This document shows positions 12,071 to 23,573 of a stretch of DNA of 64,000 nt, piece after piece; position 1 is the stretch's first letter; each line of letters begins with the position of its first letter. This stretch comes from Clavelina lepadiformis (Eukaryota > Chordata > Ascidiacea > Aplousobranchia > Clavelinidae): the NCBI RefSeq assembly GCF_947623445.1, contig NC_135247.1, positions 18,912,501-18,976,500 on the forward strand, in the 5' to 3' direction. The notes below the pieces were generated by a model. It ran no database searches. It was not told the origin of the DNA and saw only the letters and a list, made by a program, of their open reading frames with translations. Both the position numbers and the translations under genes were made by a program.

Positions 12071-13190
12071 TCAATTCGCGATGTCTAGATTTCTGGAATT
12101 TTTTAACTTGATAGCTATAGGAACTATTATGCCAGATAATACGAGCGCGCCACCTAACAAGCTCAAAGGTTGTAAATCGTAGCGTAATATCAAGGCATCG
12201 AAAAGGTAAGACACAACAATTTGTGAGCTGTAAGCAATCATGACAGTTCCCGGCTTTTCGTACCTTACGGCTGTTAAGACAAAAAACCTTGAGAAGCAAA
12301 TAAAAAACCCGCCAGAAAACACGAAGCCCATATCGCTGAGGCAAGGGACAAAAAGTTGGTCTGGCAAAGGCGACAAAAATATGAAAAGCGCGGCTATTCC
12401 AACTATGCCGCTTAAAAACATTTGCGTTGATAGAAAGTCATTTTTTACCAATTTCTTTGCTGTCACAATTGTAAGAGCTGTGAATATTGATGACACGAGG
12501 CAAAACACGACTCCGATGGCTTGATCATTGTTTTCAGGTTCGGTGATTCCCCCAAATAAAAAGCTAGGGCGAGCAATTAAAACCACTCCGGCAATAACTA
12601 ACAACGCAATGATAAGCTCCCAAATCCAAACCTTCTCTGCAAAACATCATTAATTAACTATAGAATACTGTATATGCCCCAATGGTGAAGTTATTCCTTT
12701 CAATTAAAGCTCTTTGTAGCTATTACTGTTTATTACGCTACTTAATTTTTTGTAAAACAAGAAATACTGTTTCGTAAGTCAGACATTTTTCGTTTAATTC
12801 TTACAAATTTCTTCTCGTACCTTTCAGAAATATTCTAGACATGAGAAGCGTCCACATCGGGTACAACCCACATAATGCCAACACGTCACCAACAGCTTTT
12901 ATATACTGCATGGCCGCGAATGTGCAGCCACTGGACACCACGTGGCTCAGAAGGAAAACGGCGGTGAAAGCGCTTTGCTTCATGGAGACGGAACTTCCGC
13001 TTTTGTGACCTCTTCTTGATTGACAGTTATAAACGGGCAGAAATATGATAAAAGAAAACCAATAAGCAAGGTAGTTGATTTGACTGGCCGTTGTTCTCTG
13101 CGTCAACTTGGCCATCAGCGAGCCAAGGGACAGCATTAAAGCGCCCAGGAATGAGAGAAATATTCCTACAATCTTCAGCATTGCGGGCAT
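12071..13190 (-). CDS. SLC35/EamA-type drug-metabolite transporter (SLC35G-like)
   Basis: Two exons on the minus strand, 13190-12821 and 12636-12071, joined at a phase-1 intron, give 311 residues. The protein shows about ten hydrophobic helices arranged as two EamA-type repeats, the standard fold and length of this superfamily. The helix pairs around VGDVLALCGLYPMWTLLMSR and KPGTVMIAYSSQIVVSYLFD match the conserved C-terminal part of each EamA half. Such proteins exchange nucleotide sugars or small metabolites across Golgi, ER or plasma membranes. The exact substrate is unknown. The gene converges on the SLC5 gene; its 3' end is about 430 bp from that gene's stop. The closest named group by gestalt is SLC35G (acyl-malonyl-condensing-like), but I cannot prove orthology. 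Confidence 0.85.
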
Positions 13191-15428
13191 TATTCTATGT
13201 GCGCTTGATTACACAGACGCAAGTTTTCTAAAAAACAGATGGAAAGTTGTTGCTATCGAGGCCATTTTGCTGCGCTGTATGAGCTACGTGATTAAGTTAC
13301 GTTTATTGCCTTTACCATAATTAGGCAAGTAATACAGTATAGAGTGGGATAGGCTATGCCGCTGTAGGCCTATAACGGTACCATAAAACATACAATGCAC
13401 AAAGTCCGTTTCCATCCCAATCAAAAGCTTCATCAAACAGTAACTCGCTTATGTCGCACAAATTCGCGCTTCAATTTCATAGACTGGCATGTTTCCTGAT
13501 TTCTTCTCTTGCGCTTCAGGCATTTTGCGTTAAACGGAATCGGTTTATTCAGATCTAAGCTTTTCACTCGTTATTGCTAAGGTCGGTTTTGACAACACAC
13601 CGCAGAGCTGCATAATGTGGGAAAAACTCAGCTTATCTCCTCGGCATTCTGGCATGCTCAGTATGAATTCTGTCTGCACTTGAAGCGTGTGTCTAGATTT
13701 TCCGTCTAAACTGTGGCTTGGTGCTTACTAAAGTGGTCGAATCGATGCTGGTTCTGTAACAAGTCCTTCCTATCTCCGACAATGGTGATCTTTAACAATA
13801 TTGAACCAGGCTACTGCAATTTTGGGTAAAAAATAATTTGAGAATACGAAAATTTATTTTGCTATTTTCACCTTGCTATTTGTTACACGTTTCATCCGTC
13901 GTAATAAACACTTTTCTGATTCATAATTAATTCATTCATAATTAACAAGCAATTAGCTAAACAACCTATAGCAAATCGACATGTGGACGTAGCAGTCTTT
14001 GAAGCATTTCCTCGGCAAACGTTTGCAAAATATCCGGAACGTATTTTACGTCACGTCCGGTAACAAAAATATCAGACAAAATCGATCTCATATAGTGGCA
14101 CAATATTTCAAAATGCAATTGTCGGAGTTAAGAACTAAGATACGTCGTTAAATTCTTCATTTTGTAAGTGAGCTAAATCCAAAAATTAAATTTCAGTGCT
14201 GATTGTTGAAATCTGGTCATTTTTATTATTGCACTACCACATATAAACGAAAATGAGAAAAATGTATGACGTAATAAAGGAAAAGTTGTTCAACTATCAA
14301 TCTGTTGCAAAACAATTCGAAATATGTGCAAAAAGTACAATATGTAGCACACAGTATGCTTCATGTCAAATGCAACCAGACCAGGCGGCGTTTTTTACTC
14401 CCTTTTCATATTCTTTTTCTGGGCGGCAAGCTTAATTTTTCACCCAGCTCTTGCATCACAAGCTTAGTTATACGCAGGGGTCTAATATATTGTTCAAAAA
14501 GCTTGGTACCGCACAGTTGATGGTAAAAGAACTACCATAGAAACCTAACAACAACAGAAGGCTCGTTTCGCACTGATCTCTATAAACACAGATCAGACAG
14601 AGATCAATGGTGTTTCGTCACGGCCGAGCGATTTTAATTGTTTTCGCAATATAGGCCTACAAATACATCTACGCGCATGCCATTGAGTTGATTTTGTTGG
14701 TTGCTGTTGAGCGTCGATGCCGTGAAAAACATTATTAGACTGGCTGAGGTTATTGTAAATGTGGTGGTAAAGCTGGATGTCGTGTGGTAATTTCAAATTT
14801 TTTAATATGGATAAAACTTACAAAAAAAGTATTAATAATAAATACCGCTATATAACCAAATGTATATTGTACACAAAGAAAATCGATTGAAAAATAAATA
14901 CAACACTTATAATTTTTCCTTCCATTGTTAGTTGCAGCGTCGTATTGTCTTTACGTGCGGGGCATATTCAGAGGTGGCTTATAAAGAAGGATGGTTTATA
15001 TTATTTTTGACGTCTCACAAAGTAACCTAAATCTATTAAAATAACTTTCAAATCTTATGCAAACATGTCTTATTTTGAAATTCCAGTGAAATAGAAAAAA
15101 TTAATAAAAACCACTTTCGTATTTTTTGTTTACTTCTTCACTTCCGTAGATTAGCGGAGTTTTTTACTTCCGCATTTCCTCACTTCCGTAGGTTAGTATT
15201 TACCGCTTTGCCGTGCCGTGTCGCAAACTCGCAATCAAAGAATAATCGCGTCCAGTTTGCACTTTGCAAGCTTTGACCAGATCCAGAAGTCAGGATCGCC
15301 AACTTAATGAGTTAAGAAGAAATAGTGAGGATCTTTTAGCATTAAATAACCCTTTTCTGTTTCTCTTATAGGTTTAATTGCCACTAATTTTCACGTTAAG
15401 TAAGTTAATGCCATCAGTTTATGAGACC

Positions 15429-15533
15429 AGGCCTATAGTAGACAAGTGCACAACCAGATGACGTCACAATTTCAGTAGCTGGGTTCCAGTGTACAAATAT
15501 GCAATGTAGTTGTGCAGTTGTATACTAGACCTG
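15429..15533. repeat. CRE-bearing palindromic repeat, copy 2
   Basis: Begins near GGCCTATAGTAGAC and ends near GTATACTAGACC. Its left GTGCACAACCAG is mirrored by right GTTGTGCA, and it contains TGACGTCACAATTTCAGTAG. Matches copies at 5368 and 57391. Confidence 0.7.
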
Positions 15534-15558
15534 AAAATTGTCCGGTGAAATAGTTGTC

Positions 15559-15722
15559 ACTGTTTCTTCGTAACCTAACTTACATGTTATAACATAGTAA
15601 CCTGAACTTAACCTAAATCTACCTCCTAGGCCTAATCCAAATCTAACTCCAGCAAAACCTTATAGCTAAAATCAACATTTTAACCATCCTCCTAAATAAC
15701 CACCTATCTTTCAGCACTGCGT
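15559..15722 (-). repeat. AT-rich dispersed module, copy 2 (reverse orientation)
   Basis: The reverse complement contains GGTAGATTTAGGTTAAG and GGTTACTATGTTATAACATG. It aligns with 5559-5715 with a few indels. It lies just downstream of the CRE-bearing repeat, as copy 1 does, but is flipped relative to it. Confidence 0.55.
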
Positions 15723-16377
15723 AACTGTATGCAGAGCATTGTATTTTTCGCCAAGATCTCGTGTGTGCAGAAGCAAAGTTTTTGTGTGCAAGGAAGCAGC
15801 TGATGTGCTTGCGACTCGTGGCCCAAGCCTGTCCGGTGTTGTGCAGGCAAGGTGCGGCCCTTTACGATAGAAATTGGGAAAAAATCAGGGCATCCCGTAT
15901 TTTTTTAAAGATATCGGTTTTAAACAGTAATTTTGCGTTATAAGTTGGAGAAAAACTTAGCAGCTCCTTTTTTCGTTGACCCCAGTTTGTCCTGTTTTAG
16001 AAAAAAATCTTGGGTGTGTTCTTGTCATACTCTGCAGTCTGTGCTGCAAGATCTACATACGTTGAAATAATCGGTTTTTTAGGTAATTGGGATCGATTTT
16101 CCCAAAGTTATAGACTAGTAGGCAAACTGTAAAATAGATTAACAGTATGATTTATGAAAAGGCGCAATGGTGTAACAAAAGCATTTGTAACCACTGTGTT
16201 TCATCCTGCCTGCCCCACGAATGAGGAAAAATGTTGGTAGGTATATTTAAACTCATATGGTCAAACGTCCTAAATCGGGCACACACATATTTGTCCCCAA
16301 AAAATGCGCACAGGTCATTATAAGAAACAAACAAAAATAAATTATCGTCTTTTTGTTGACCTATCTTTCATCTAACC

Positions 16378-16661
16378 CAGCGTGGTCCAACTTCTTTTCA
16401 TCGCGGGCCAAAATCAGAAAATTTTTTTATCTTGCGGGCCAATGTTTTTAAATTAGAACTGAAAAACAATGTGATATTGATATTAGAACTGAAATTAGAA
16501 TAGTTCAAAATTTAGCTATTAAATGCTGATCAATGTGACATCTGCGGTCGAGGTTCTTCCTCGACAATAGCGACTATCAAAGCTGACTATCAGTTCGCGG
16601 GCCAAAAAATCGGTGCTCGCGGGCCAACATTGGCCCGCGGGCCTGCAGTTGGACCACGCTG
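16378..16661. mobile_element. hAT-type MITE, 284 bp, complete ends
   Basis: Perfect 15-bp terminal inverted repeats, CAGCGTGGTCCAACT at the left and its reverse complement at the right. It is flanked by an identical 8-bp target duplication ATCTAACC (16370-16377 and 16662-16669). The interior is rich in GCGGGCCAA motifs in inverted arrangement and has no coding capacity. Eight-bp duplications and CAGxG ends are typical of hAT elements. Confidence 0.92.
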
Positions 16662-18289
16662 ATCTAACCATATGCTAAAGATAAGCTCATTGCATGTGGT
16701 CTGACCTTGTCATCTGAACATATTTTGTCAGGCTATATTGATTTTAGGCAAATAACATGTTTCGTATTGGCTGTCTGAACTTTGTTGTGGCACGTTCTAC
16801 GCTGATAAATTCAAAAAAGTTATTATGTCATTTACTAATGGGGGGTCTTAGTCTTCGATCACAGGTAAAACATTTTTAAATCTTCCGCAGAGTCAGAAGC
16901 AGTAACGTGCATTTGAATTTGGTACGCATTTGCGGTTTGCACATTAAAAAAACGCATGTCACCTGAATGGTCTTGAGATAACTCTTTGCTTGACTGAAGT
17001 TTTTCCTTTTTTTGTTTGGTGTCTTCGGCCACACGCCAAGAAATTCAAAGAGGCAGATAATTGACTTTGATATTAACAGCACGCCATTCTATTGTTGGCA
17101 GACAATACTATTTGCGACATTTACATTTTACCTTCTCCAAACATAACACATATTAACAAAAACTATTGAGTCTTAATTCGAACCGTAAGTGGCATTGCAA
17201 TTGCAACTTAATAGCATTAGGCGTACGAAGTAATAAACAAAGGAAGTTGCAGATTTACCAAAGTGAGTAATTAATTTCTGAGCTAGTTAGGTACCGAGAA
17301 TAATCATAAAGTACAGCTGCACGTTATCATATTTAGCTGTGCATCGTCTGTTCCGTTTATTTGGCATGTGCCTCGTGAAGCAAATCGAGTGAATCATTTT
17401 TTAAACATGTATACCCATTGCATATGTTTTGGGGACCAGTGCGGCTAATATAATGTTTTTGGTCCGCAATAAAATCGCAGTGGAAATTGCTAATTACTGG
17501 AAAAGTAGTTGCTGTTATTTAAAAGTTTTATTATTACTAAGTGTAGGAAGGTACCATCGTTCACCCAAGTGTGACTTATTACAAGTTGATACACAAGCAA
17601 ACTTGTAAATGTAATTGGAAAGTTTCCAAAAAAGTGCGCCTAATTAGGACGTTTGACCATACCATCATGACCTTGTTTGACCTTGGGATTTTGATGTTCA
17701 TCATGTTCTCAATTATTTCATTTTACTCGACTGGAAAATTATAAAAATATGGCAGCTTTCGACTAGAAATTGTGCGTACAAAGACACATATTTTGGCACC
17801 GTTGCATGCACTGAAACCTTAATTATTTATTTATTTATTATAAGTTGGTGTTCAAATAACGAACTTTTGTTTTCTTGTCTAATATTATAATTTAGTGTGA
17901 AAATAAAAAATGTACTATTTTGCACCCCAATTTTTGTTCTGCATCTGCTCACCCTGATTTTAACCCTGCACCTCCTACATCTCATCGAATATGATAGCGC
18001 CGTGCTTTCCAGCCTAGCTTTCCATTATGGTCAGTTCATATGTTATAGCTAAGGCAGTTAAGCGGCTAAATTATTAATTATCATCTAAAGTTTGCAGTGT
18101 GTGGCTGATGACCAGATGTGGCACTGTGCATATTTTAAACTTTCTGTGTGCAACCCGCTTGATGCTTGAAGCAGCCCAGAAGGATTTTTTACTTTTCTAA
18201 ACATTACTTAGCATATTGCTCAAAGATTATGTATTTTATTTCACTATCTCTATAAAGCAAGTGTCTGTCACAGCCTATTGTTTAAAAAA

Positions 18290-21200
18290 ATGAGTTTTAG
18301 TTTCGGAAACCAATCGAAGCCCACCACTCAGGGAAGCGGCTTCTCGTGAGTATCTTGTATATTTCTGATTGTCTTTCCTTGCCACCAATTTGGTATTTGT
18401 CCAGTTGTACTCCCAAACAAGTTTCAAGCCTCATACTTGCTTACATTCTTCTAGCTTCGGCGCATCCGGTGGAGGAGGAGGAGGAGGAGGGGGGTTTAGT
18501 TTTGGTCAGGGCACCACCAGCAGCGCCGCCCCCCAAACTGGGGGGTTCTCCTTTGGAGGTAAAATTTTTCTAATAGTTTTCTGGTAATATCAGCTGACAA
18601 AGCCCAGTTTACATATTTTACTTAATTTCCTGCTTTTTAGGTCAAACATCAACTGCAGCGAAAGGTTTGTTTGGGTCTGGAACCACTACTAGCAGTGGAG
18701 GATCTTTTTCATTTGGAAATCCTTCTGCAGGGTCTAGCTTAGGTGAGTATGTTTATTGCAAACCTGTTTTAATTATAGATATATACATCATACACATTTC
18801 TTATTGCTTCTTAAAAATAGGTTTCGGTGTGAAAACAACTAACGCTCCCGTTGCTAGCACACCTGCTGCTGGGTTTTCATTTGGGGCAGCTACGACAGGT
18901 TCATAGATATTATATAATCATGTTTTGTTGGTGTATATGTGTATTTTTTTAGATCTCGCTTTAACTCAGGAATCCTATTTTCCAAAGATTATAAATGCAA
19001 TCTGTGAATATAAACATTTCCAAATTTATATATAACATATACGTAAATATTATTTTGTTTCTCTCAGACGAGAGCGTTTTAGAAATATTACACAATGTTG
19101 CAAATTTCTTCGATTGTCTGTGTCATTCCTTAAAATTCTGATTTGTGCCATGTCTCTATTTTAGCAGCACAATCGTCGTCATTTTCATTTTCTTCGTCGA
19201 TGGCAACAAGCAAACCTAGCACGGTCGGTTTTGGGTTTGGCACAAGCACCCCGGCCCCCACCACTCAGTTGTCATCGGCGTTTTTGGCGGCACCCATCAC
19301 CGAAGCGACAAAACCATCAGTTGGATTTGGGGCCACTTCCACCACCAAACCCAGTGGATTTTCATTTGGTGCTCCAGCATCCACTGCTGCAGCTAAAGCC
19401 CCAGCTGGATTCGGTTTTGGATCTTCTTCAACCACAACAACACCTGGGTTTGGTTTTGGTGGCGGCGCACCACAAAGCCAAGGTGCATTCAGCTCGTCAA
19501 CATCTACCCCAGCCCCTGCCACCACTCAATCCCTTCCGACCTTTGGTGGGACTCCAGCAATGTCATCAGCTGCTTCAACTTTGACCGGTGCCGGCGTTAT
19601 GCTTGGCAGCCAGCAGACAGTGTCAAAGCCAACTTTTGGAATTGGTGGTTTTTCTGCAGCCACTAAACCAGGTTGGATGCTAGAAATTATAACAATACTT
19701 TGGTTACACAAACTCTCTTGCTCGAGTGAACGTTTTTGTTTTATTCACAATATCGATGATATTTTTTAAGCTGGCATATCACTGGCAGTGCCAGATAGCA
19801 CCACAAAATCCGCTGCGACTGGGTTTCAGTTGGGAGGGTTAAAAGCTCCAGCTGCAACAGGTATTATTTCAGGTGGTCGGTCAATTCAACCCACAGATCT
19901 AAGTTGGGTCGACCTGGGTAGCATTGTCTATGGGTTGAATTAACCTTGAACCTTTGCTTTAGTGCAGAAGAATATGCCGACAGTTAAATTCTCTCTTGTG
20001 CTTAAGTTTATATTAGCTGGGAATATTTCTTTTTGCAGCACCTGCTCCTACAACAACTGTGTCAGGGTTCCAACTACCTGGAGGTGAGTGAAAGTAAATT
20101 GATACCGATCATGACCAGTAAGATGTTGATGTTATTTTGATGTTCAGCAGGTTTTAAGCTGGCAAGTGCGTCAACAACAACTTCAGCAGCAGCTGCACCA
20201 GGGTTACTAACAGGTAGAGCAAGTTAACAGCGTTCTTCTGATAATATTTTGACAAATTTCTGTTTGTAACGTCACTCTTGTAGTCTTGTTTTTATACTGG
20301 TAGTTAATAAACATTTCCTGCAATTTCATTTAGCTTCAAACTTAACCAAAACAACAGCACCTGTGCCATCTACTGGTTTATTTTCATTAAACCAGCCATC
20401 GTTGGCACCCACTGCGTCGTCAACTAGCAGCACGGCAGTATCCTCCAAACCGGGCCTAGGAATCCTCACGCAAAGTAATTACAACATATCAAATATCTTT
20501 TAAAGAATGTTGGTGTAGATGTTCTTCAACTTGTATTTTCTTCTGTTGCATATCTATGCAGCTTCTGTTTCGGCTCCAACCAGCGCATCATCCTCTGCAA
20601 CTGGAATTAAACTTTCTACGCCATTCACAAGCAACAGTACAGCGATTGCCCCAGCAAGCAGTAGCAGCAAGCCAGCACCATTGGCTGGGTTTAGTCTGAC
20701 TACAGCTGCTACATCTGCTCTGTGTGAGTCTCTCTGCTGAAGTATTAGTAGCAAAAGTTGTTAATAATTAATTTAAAGTTATGTTTTCCTCAACTGGCAT
20801 ATACTTAAAAAAAAGTTGTCGCCTCAAACAGCATCTTCAACTGCGTCGGGGACCGCAACATCAACTGCCGCATCTTCGTCATCGATGACATACAAAGACC
20901 TTGAGACTAAAATCAACAAGTGGAGTAGCGAGCTTGAACAGCAAGAGCACTTATTCCTCACACAAGCCACGCAAGTCAATGCATGGAACAAACTGCTCAT
21001 TGACAATTCAGAAAAGGTTGAGACATACTATGGTACCAGCCTCCTGGATAGTTCTAGTTTGCTGGGGTCAGGCCATCTACTTCACAACCTCTAGAATCTA
21101 GATTAACAGTGACTTCTTCTCCAGATAACCAACTTAAACAGCGACTTCGAGAAAGTCAAAAGCAACCAGGATAGATTGAACCAGGAACTCGATTTCATCA

Positions 21201-21943
21201 AAACCCAACAACAGGAATTGGAAGATCTTTTGCTCCCTCTAGAGGAAAGTACACGACAGCAAGCTCCGTCACTAGGGTCATCCGTGCACACTCATCACGC
21301 GGACATGGAACGTGAACGAACGTCAGTAGCCTAAAAGAAACATGTTTATTGAAAATTGCTTTACTTTACACAAACATCGCTCAAAGTTGAAGTCGATATT
21401 CCAGGTATAACCTGGCCGAGAATATCGACGGTCAGTTGAAGAGGATGGTCCAAGACCTGCGAGAGGTCATCGATCACGTGAATGCGACAAGTGCGCCCTC
21501 TGACGCTTCAAATCCAGTAAGAAGTAGTCTCTTGACTTGACTTGAAGTCCTGTGTTTGTTTTAAAGTTAACAGTTTCAGGGTGTTTTTTTATTGCTGGTG
21601 TCTTGTCTGTTTCTTTTCAACCACGTCTTATATTACGCACTTACATCACATCTGTCGTGTATTGACACTGTAAGACTAAATGTGGTGTATATTGTCATAT
21701 TATACAGAATTGTTTGAAAGTTAACAATCGTAGGGCACAGACCTGGCTCCTTTTAACGTTTCAACTACGTCATGTATCACGCAGGTGAACCAGATCACCA
21801 AGATTCTTTCGGCCCATATGGACTCCTTGCAGTGGCTGGATTCCAACTCTGGCGCCCTCCAGCAGAAGCTCGATCAGCTTACCAGGCAAGTAAACGAACG
21901 CAAGATGGAGCAGGAGAGCCGTTTTCGATTGGCTTTTGATTGA
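18290..21943 (+). CDS. NUP62: Nucleoporin p62
   Basis: Fourteen coding exons: 18290-18345, 18455-18558, 18641-18742, 18821-18898, 19165-19671, 19771-19860, 20039-20083, 20151-20213, 20334-20474, 20562-20723, 20832-21016, 21125-21321, 21405-21516 and 21785-21943, giving 666 residues (human is 522). The N-terminal two-thirds is a low-complexity FG region (FSFG, GFGFG, then GFQL/GFKL/GFSL variants) rich in Ser, Thr, Ala and Pro. The C-terminal part is the coiled-coil Nsp1_C domain, starting at MTYKDLETKINKWSSELE and ending at FRLAFD, very close to vertebrate p62. The product sits in the central channel of the nuclear pore, pairing with Nup54 and Nup58 partners, and FG repeats bind transport receptors. 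Most FG-region introns are phase 1, while coiled-coil introns are mixed. A 3' AATAAA lies at 22214. A GC-AG alternative last exon is possible (see 22483). Confidence 0.95.
19873..19947. mobile_element. Small inverted-repeat MITE in a NUP62 intron
   Basis: Starts near GGTCGGTCAATTCAACCCA and ends near TGGGTTGAATTAACC, which are inverted copies. Same family as 6024-6126 and 33497-33560. Confidence 0.5.
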
Positions 21944-22482
21944 CCGATACGTTTCACTGAAATGTCTTCTTTTTTCCTATTGACTTTCAATCAACGTTTT
22001 GACGTTGTATTTCTGCCAAGGAGCAAATTTACGGAAATTTTTTCTAAAAAGTTAAATTTACACTTGAAATGTAAGAAATTTTCTGTTCAAATTTATTTTG
22101 TTTTCACTGATGCTACGATTTTCGTGAAATCACTCGAAGCTAATGTAATTATATCTGGTGCTTCGGGGTGTGTCTAAGTCGTAAATTACTGCCGTGTGGG
22201 TTCATTCGCAACCAATAAAGCAAAAGTAGCCTTTTAACTTGTCAAGTCCAATCAGCAGTATAAACTACGTAGGTTACTACTCGTGCTATTTGACTACATA
22301 GGTTTAACTTTTCACAACATAATTTTGGTCGCTGAGCACACAGTATGACGGGGAAGATCGCTGTGCAAACATTTCGTTACATCGCGGTACTGCTTAGTAA
22401 TTAAAAGCAAACACCTTAATCAATATCGTTCACCAACATTGATATAAAGCCCCTACGCGACCTTATTTTTGGCACTTTGTAG

Positions 22483-22567
22483 AGAGGCCACCATCGAGGA
22501 ATTAAACGAAGCCAGTTTTCAGAACAGAAAGTTAGAGATAGCGCAGTGGTATGCGAGAAAAAATTAG
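22483..22567 (+). CDS. NUP62: Possible alternative terminal exon of NUP62
   Basis: After a TAG acceptor, an open stretch encodes EATIEELNEASFQNRKLEIA followed by seven residues and a stop at 22565-22567. In the normal last NUP62 exon the bases after CTTACCAG read GCAAGT, a strong GC-type donor. Joining there is phase 2, and the frame carries straight into this exon. The result would replace the usual coiled-coil tail with a new charged helix. This rests on splice-site and phase logic only; it may be unused. Confidence 0.4.
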
Positions 22568-23493
22568 CTGAAAGTTCAGTAAATAATTAGTTAAAATTAT
22601 GACTTTCTTTCTTTGACTGCAAACCGATAAGAAATAAACTGGTTTCTACGTATAATAAACAGAAAAAAGCTTTTTAAGATCGCAGAACCGGCGATTTAGC
22701 AAAGTTCCAAGTAAAACTTCGGACGTATAATTCTTATAGATTACAAGATTGTAGTTACAACGATTTAAATTTTTGAAAGTGGGAATACCCAATTTCTTTA
22801 TTTGAGGCCGAAGTGTCAAGCAATAAAGATGTCCGACAAAAAAGGTAAGGTTGGTTTTTGCTGAAGTAGAAAAGCTGATTTTAGGAATTTTGATTGTAAA
22901 GAAAAAAAAAAAGAATTCACAAACATTTTACAATAATGACCATAAATACAAGACAAAAAATATTGATCAGTTTATGTGAGATGGTCCGATGATCCATACT
23001 ACTGTAACAACCGAACCATAACCACGTGACTCTATGCTACGTCATAAGCCACGTTTGGAAAACATCTGCATCAGAAACGATCATGTGAAGACGTCATAAT
23101 CAGAAACAAAGAGAAAAGACCTTACCTTGATTGAACTGGTACAACAATTTTAAAGCACATACGTGAGAATTGAGAGGCTAAAATTAGCCAAGACGGCGCG
23201 ACTTTTCAAAGTCAACAACGAAACGAACAGAAGAAAGATTTATGAATTACAAAGAATTTACGTAACTTCTTTGGTTATGGTTTGGTTGCCACACTACAAG
23301 CTATCTATAACTATCCTGCTGGTTGATTGTTAATTGATGTCACAAAAGCCCGCGTCAGTTGTTTGACAAACAAAATCAGAAACCCGAATTCAAAATTACT
23401 CGCTTCATGTCAATCAATGCAGAAGAAGCAAAGAAAACAAAATTTTAACCTCCGTAAGACGTCTTGAAAACTGGCGTTACACTTTCTAGCCTC
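22568..23493. other. Intergenic stretch upstream of the first SLC15 gene
   Basis: AT-rich and mostly featureless. A short open segment with ATG at 22829 (MSDKK then a GTAAGG donor at 22845) would join in phase 1 to an acceptor before 23638, so it could be a distal 5' exon of the SLC15 gene, but support is weak. Confidence 0.4.
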
Positions 23494-23500
23494 TATATAA
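23494..23500 (+). promoter_or_regulatory. Candidate TATA box of first SLC15 gene
   Basis: TATATAA in the context CTCTATATAAGC, about 80 bp before the ATG at 23574. No functional evidence. Confidence 0.4.
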
Positions 23501-23573
23501 GCAATGGTTAGGAAACCAATACAGTGAAACCATTTATAATTTTAAAATTTACAACTTATAACTAACTTAAGCA

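Larger units (their letters stand above)
13191..18289. other. Gene-poor 5.1 kb between SLC35-like gene and NUP62
   Basis: No protein gene is supported. It contains copy 2 of the CRE-bearing repeat (15429-15533), a reverse copy of the AT-rich module (15559-15722), a complete hAT MITE (16378-16661), and otherwise AT-rich DNA with scattered short frames. The 5' control region of the SLC35-like gene should lie just right of 13190. Confidence 0.6.

Noticed and set aside
19231-19584. Frames overlapping the large NUP62 FG exon on both strands
   Set aside because: Shadow frames produced by the repetitive GC-richer FG coding sequence.
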